Assembly: GCA_002633005.1 (NCBI GenBank)
Contig: NMRA01000924.1
Coordinates: forward strand, 34,206 to 98,205
Source: Phoronis australis
Taxonomy: Eukaryota > Phoronida > Phoronidae
Length of the DNA stretch: 64,000 bases
Reading direction: 5' to 3'
Part shown: positions 61,458 through 64,000 of the stretch, in pieces
Layout of the letters: every line of letters starts with the position of its first letter
Numbering within the stretch: position 1 is the first letter of the stretch
Made by a program: the position numbers and the translations under genes
Notes under the pieces: generated by a model
Told to the model about the DNA's origin: nothing
Database searches by the model: none
Seen by the model: only the letters and a program-made list of their open reading frames with translations

Positions 61458-64000
61458 AGATCTTGCTGTTCTTAGGAATTTGTCGCCAGTCCTTCCTTGC
61501 TGCGGGTGTACCCACACGACGGGAACGGCGAGGACGTTGTACAAATGTTTGCCACGCTTACGTTGCTGCACCACGCAACAGGGCATCATAGCCCAGAAAC
61601 CGATACGTCCAAGAAATTACACTCGGCTCTGTTGTTTTGAGCATTCGGGTAAATTTTTAGACATGATGGCAGATGACGTCATATGTACCACTGGCGCTAA
61701 ATGATTGAGAATATCTCTGAGGCGCTCGAACTATGGGCAGAATAATTCACATGTACGTCGCATTTCTGTGATATGTAAGAAACAAAAACAATATTTCATT
61801 CATTGTATTTTTTGTCAACGGGTGTATTGGTCGCTGGATGAGATTATCATTAATAGACTGAATCTTTGTCACATGACCACCTTTCAAGGTCTGGAAGTTT
61901 AATACTTTTTAAGAAAACTAATTACTTTCCAATTGCACCAATGAAATATTTACTGGAGACATTATCAGTTTGGTAATACCCATATATTCAACGCAACGTA
62001 CAATGTCCTGAGTGAAAGGTTACATAAATGGTTTTATAAACTTCTGTGACCGTCCACCCACGGCCTATTATGCCACGGCCAAGTTTTTGCCCTTTAGCGA
62101 TAAACATCAGTACCTACTGTACAAGCGGTGTTCATAAACGCGCTCACTAATTAGAACGTTAGTTTGTTGTGCGCAGATCTATTGTCTCTTGCCTACGGAC
62201 AGCATGTAAAATACTTTAGTGAAAGCGATCGTGATTCCCGATGGGTTGCAATCCTTCAAAGAGTGGGCCTCAAATAATTCCACTTAACAAGGTGAGTTCT
62301 AGCTGTAAGTCCAAGTAAATTGTTTTGGAGACTACGAAGTAGAGCAAGTCGTAATTTTACTGTGTTAAATCACGATCCAATTTGAATAAACCTCCTACCA
62401 CACTGCTTTATTCAGTTTTGTTTATGGAATGGTGTGAGGGAAGTTTGAAGTGGCCCCCACAACGTCAAACTGTAGGGAGGGATCAGTGACCAGCGTGATG
62501 AAAATTACAGTACTATTACGTTCTCTCACTCTTCTTTGTGTCCCTATCTCCTGTAAGGTGCGTCATTAGGTCGTATTACTTGTTTTCCCCACATGTCTAC
62601 ACCATCCCGCCTGAGATGGGTCGGTAGGTCGGACACTAACTATGCTACTCATCGTTGGGCCCACTTGTTGTGAATGTAATTCGTTTTTGATCATTTGAAA
62701 ACGTATTTTCCGTCCATGTTACATTTGCGTCTCACACATACATGTACGATCAGTCTCATGAGAAGGAGTAGAACCGAACTATTGAATGCGAACGTGTAAG
62801 TTTACTAAGTATTTCTTTTTATGATTATCTTGATTTTTCTCTTTTTTCTTGAGACTCGTATCAACTTCCAATATAGTTTTCACCAAGGTAATATTCCTGA
62901 CCAGTTTTTTTTGCAACCACCGCAAGTGGCGGCATGTGACATTTTTTACAGATCGAGAATATTAGCAGTACTGTCAAAGGTCAAACACCAAACTCCTATC
63001 CTCGAGCTGTTTAGCTCAACAGGATGGACCAGGAGGAAGAGAGTTCATTCACAGTTGGGTTGAAAACTTTATGTGAGAATTTCCTTAATTTAAGATCAAA
63101 TGCACATATGCGCTGTATAGTTGTGGATATATACAGAAGTTGTGATGTTCCATTTCCAAATTTGTGCGGTGTGTTATAGATAAAGTAAATGTTTTTCTTT
63201 TTGATTCCTACTTTTACATCCTTGCATAATTGTACTGAGAATGAGAACCAACGATGACCATGCGTTGTCATCATTACTGATTGTGTCGGTTACCAAGTAT
63301 TTGCGTGACGAATGTTTTCAACACAAACTTCATTTACCCGTGCACTAGCTTATACAGGTGTCAGTGTCACTGTGACCTCTGTCCACTTATTGTTCACATC
63401 GTCCACAGACGGGCCTGGCTCCTTTGTGTTTCCTATAGTTCTAAGGTCAAATATACAAAAACTTGTTGAATAAGCATCGCTCAAATGGTCAACCTTCAAA
63501 GTAAAATAAAGTAAGAATGAAGAGCTTTGTTAAGCCAAAAATAGCACACAGTCCAATTCGACAACAATATAAACATACAAAACGAGAGCTCTTTTACTTG
63601 TCTTGTTTCACGACTCAATTTTACCGTCACAAAAATTACAGTGCAAATCGAAACCTTCCTTGCTACGGGCCATTCTGTAAAAACTAAAGGGAAATTCCTC
63701 TTAAACAGTACACAACATGTCCTTAAGAAATGCAACTGATTTCAACTTAAATTTCACCATAATTCACAAATACGTATCCATATAGTGTCCCAATACCAGA
63801 CTATATACAGTGACCGGCACTCTACCAAAACTTGTAGCCGGCCGAGAACACGGATAAGTACATGTATACATGTATCGCCAGGTGTCGTGTCAGGGAAGGG
63901 CGGGCTCGAGGGGAACCCGTTCTGTCGAGGCAGGCGTTCTACACTACGAATCTACGAACATACGAATGGGTTTAGATACTTTATTCAACTGCTGTTATCT

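Larger units (their letters stand above)
48946..64000. other. Region downstream of pappalysin without an assembled gene
   Basis: About 15 kb that starts with the presumed pappalysin 3'UTR. Recognised contents are a 35-bp tandem array near 50.4-51.0 kb, a GC-richer patch near 52.4-52.6 kb, an unassigned minus-strand ORF at 54245-54610, a MITE-family copy near 55.7 kb, an inverted-repeat hairpin at 59305-59402, short GGCGG-ended units at 60062-60200, and fold-back or MITE-like elements at 60415-60883 and 61189-61457. The stretches 55.9-58.9 kb and 61.6-64.0 kb show nothing recognisable. Confidence 0.6.

Overview
The window is eukaryotic, almost certainly from a bilaterian and probably marine animal. 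Coding sequence is split into short exons by GT-AG introns. The DNA is AT-leaning, rich in short transposon remnants, and peppered with the palindrome ACATGT/TACATGTA. The species cannot be named from the sequence. Two real protein-coding genes were found, lying head to head about 5.6 kb apart.

Left part, minus strand (about 518-15753): INTS5, subunit 5 of the Integrator complex. Eleven exons can be placed, from the ATG at 15753 to the window edge. All ten internal junctions keep the frame. They encode about 598 residues of a family that is roughly 1,000 residues long, so the C-terminal part lies off the left edge. Its introns hold a 5'-truncated LINE fragment interrupted by a tRNA-like SINE, a TA-flanked MITE, and several tandem repeats with units of 44, 55, 60 and 62 bp.

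Centre, plus strand (21370-48945): a complete pappalysin gene (PAPPA/PAPPA2 family), a secreted zinc metalloprotease. Twenty-two coding exons assemble into an open frame of exactly 1,623 codons (1,622 residues plus stop). In order the protein has a signal peptide, a laminin-G-like domain, two Lin12/Notch repeats, a metzincin catalytic domain (HEIGHNLGLWH plus Met-turn), a beta-rich middle region, a Cys-rich DUF4215-like unit, a chain of sushi/CCP modules and a third Lin12/Notch repeat. Exons 12 and 13 occur twice because about 2.5 kb is repeated in tandem (37859-40366 and 40368-42899). A single N sits exactly at the junction, and using both copies in one transcript would break the frame. This is most likely two alleles placed end to end by the assembler.

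Between the genes (15754-21369) and to the right (48946-64000) no further gene could be assembled. These stretches hold MITE-like inverted-repeat elements, a 40-bp-arm hairpin around a CAT repeat, a roughly 470-bp fold-back element, a 35-bp tandem array and one unassigned minus-strand ORF. INTS5 (nuclear RNA 3'-end processing and transcription attenuation) and pappalysin (extracellular IGF-binding-protein cleavage in vertebrates) have no known functional link, so their adjacency is probably incidental. I saw no clear sign of a novel biological system. The most useful observations are the full pappalysin gene model, the probable false duplication and the unassigned ORF near 54.4 kb.
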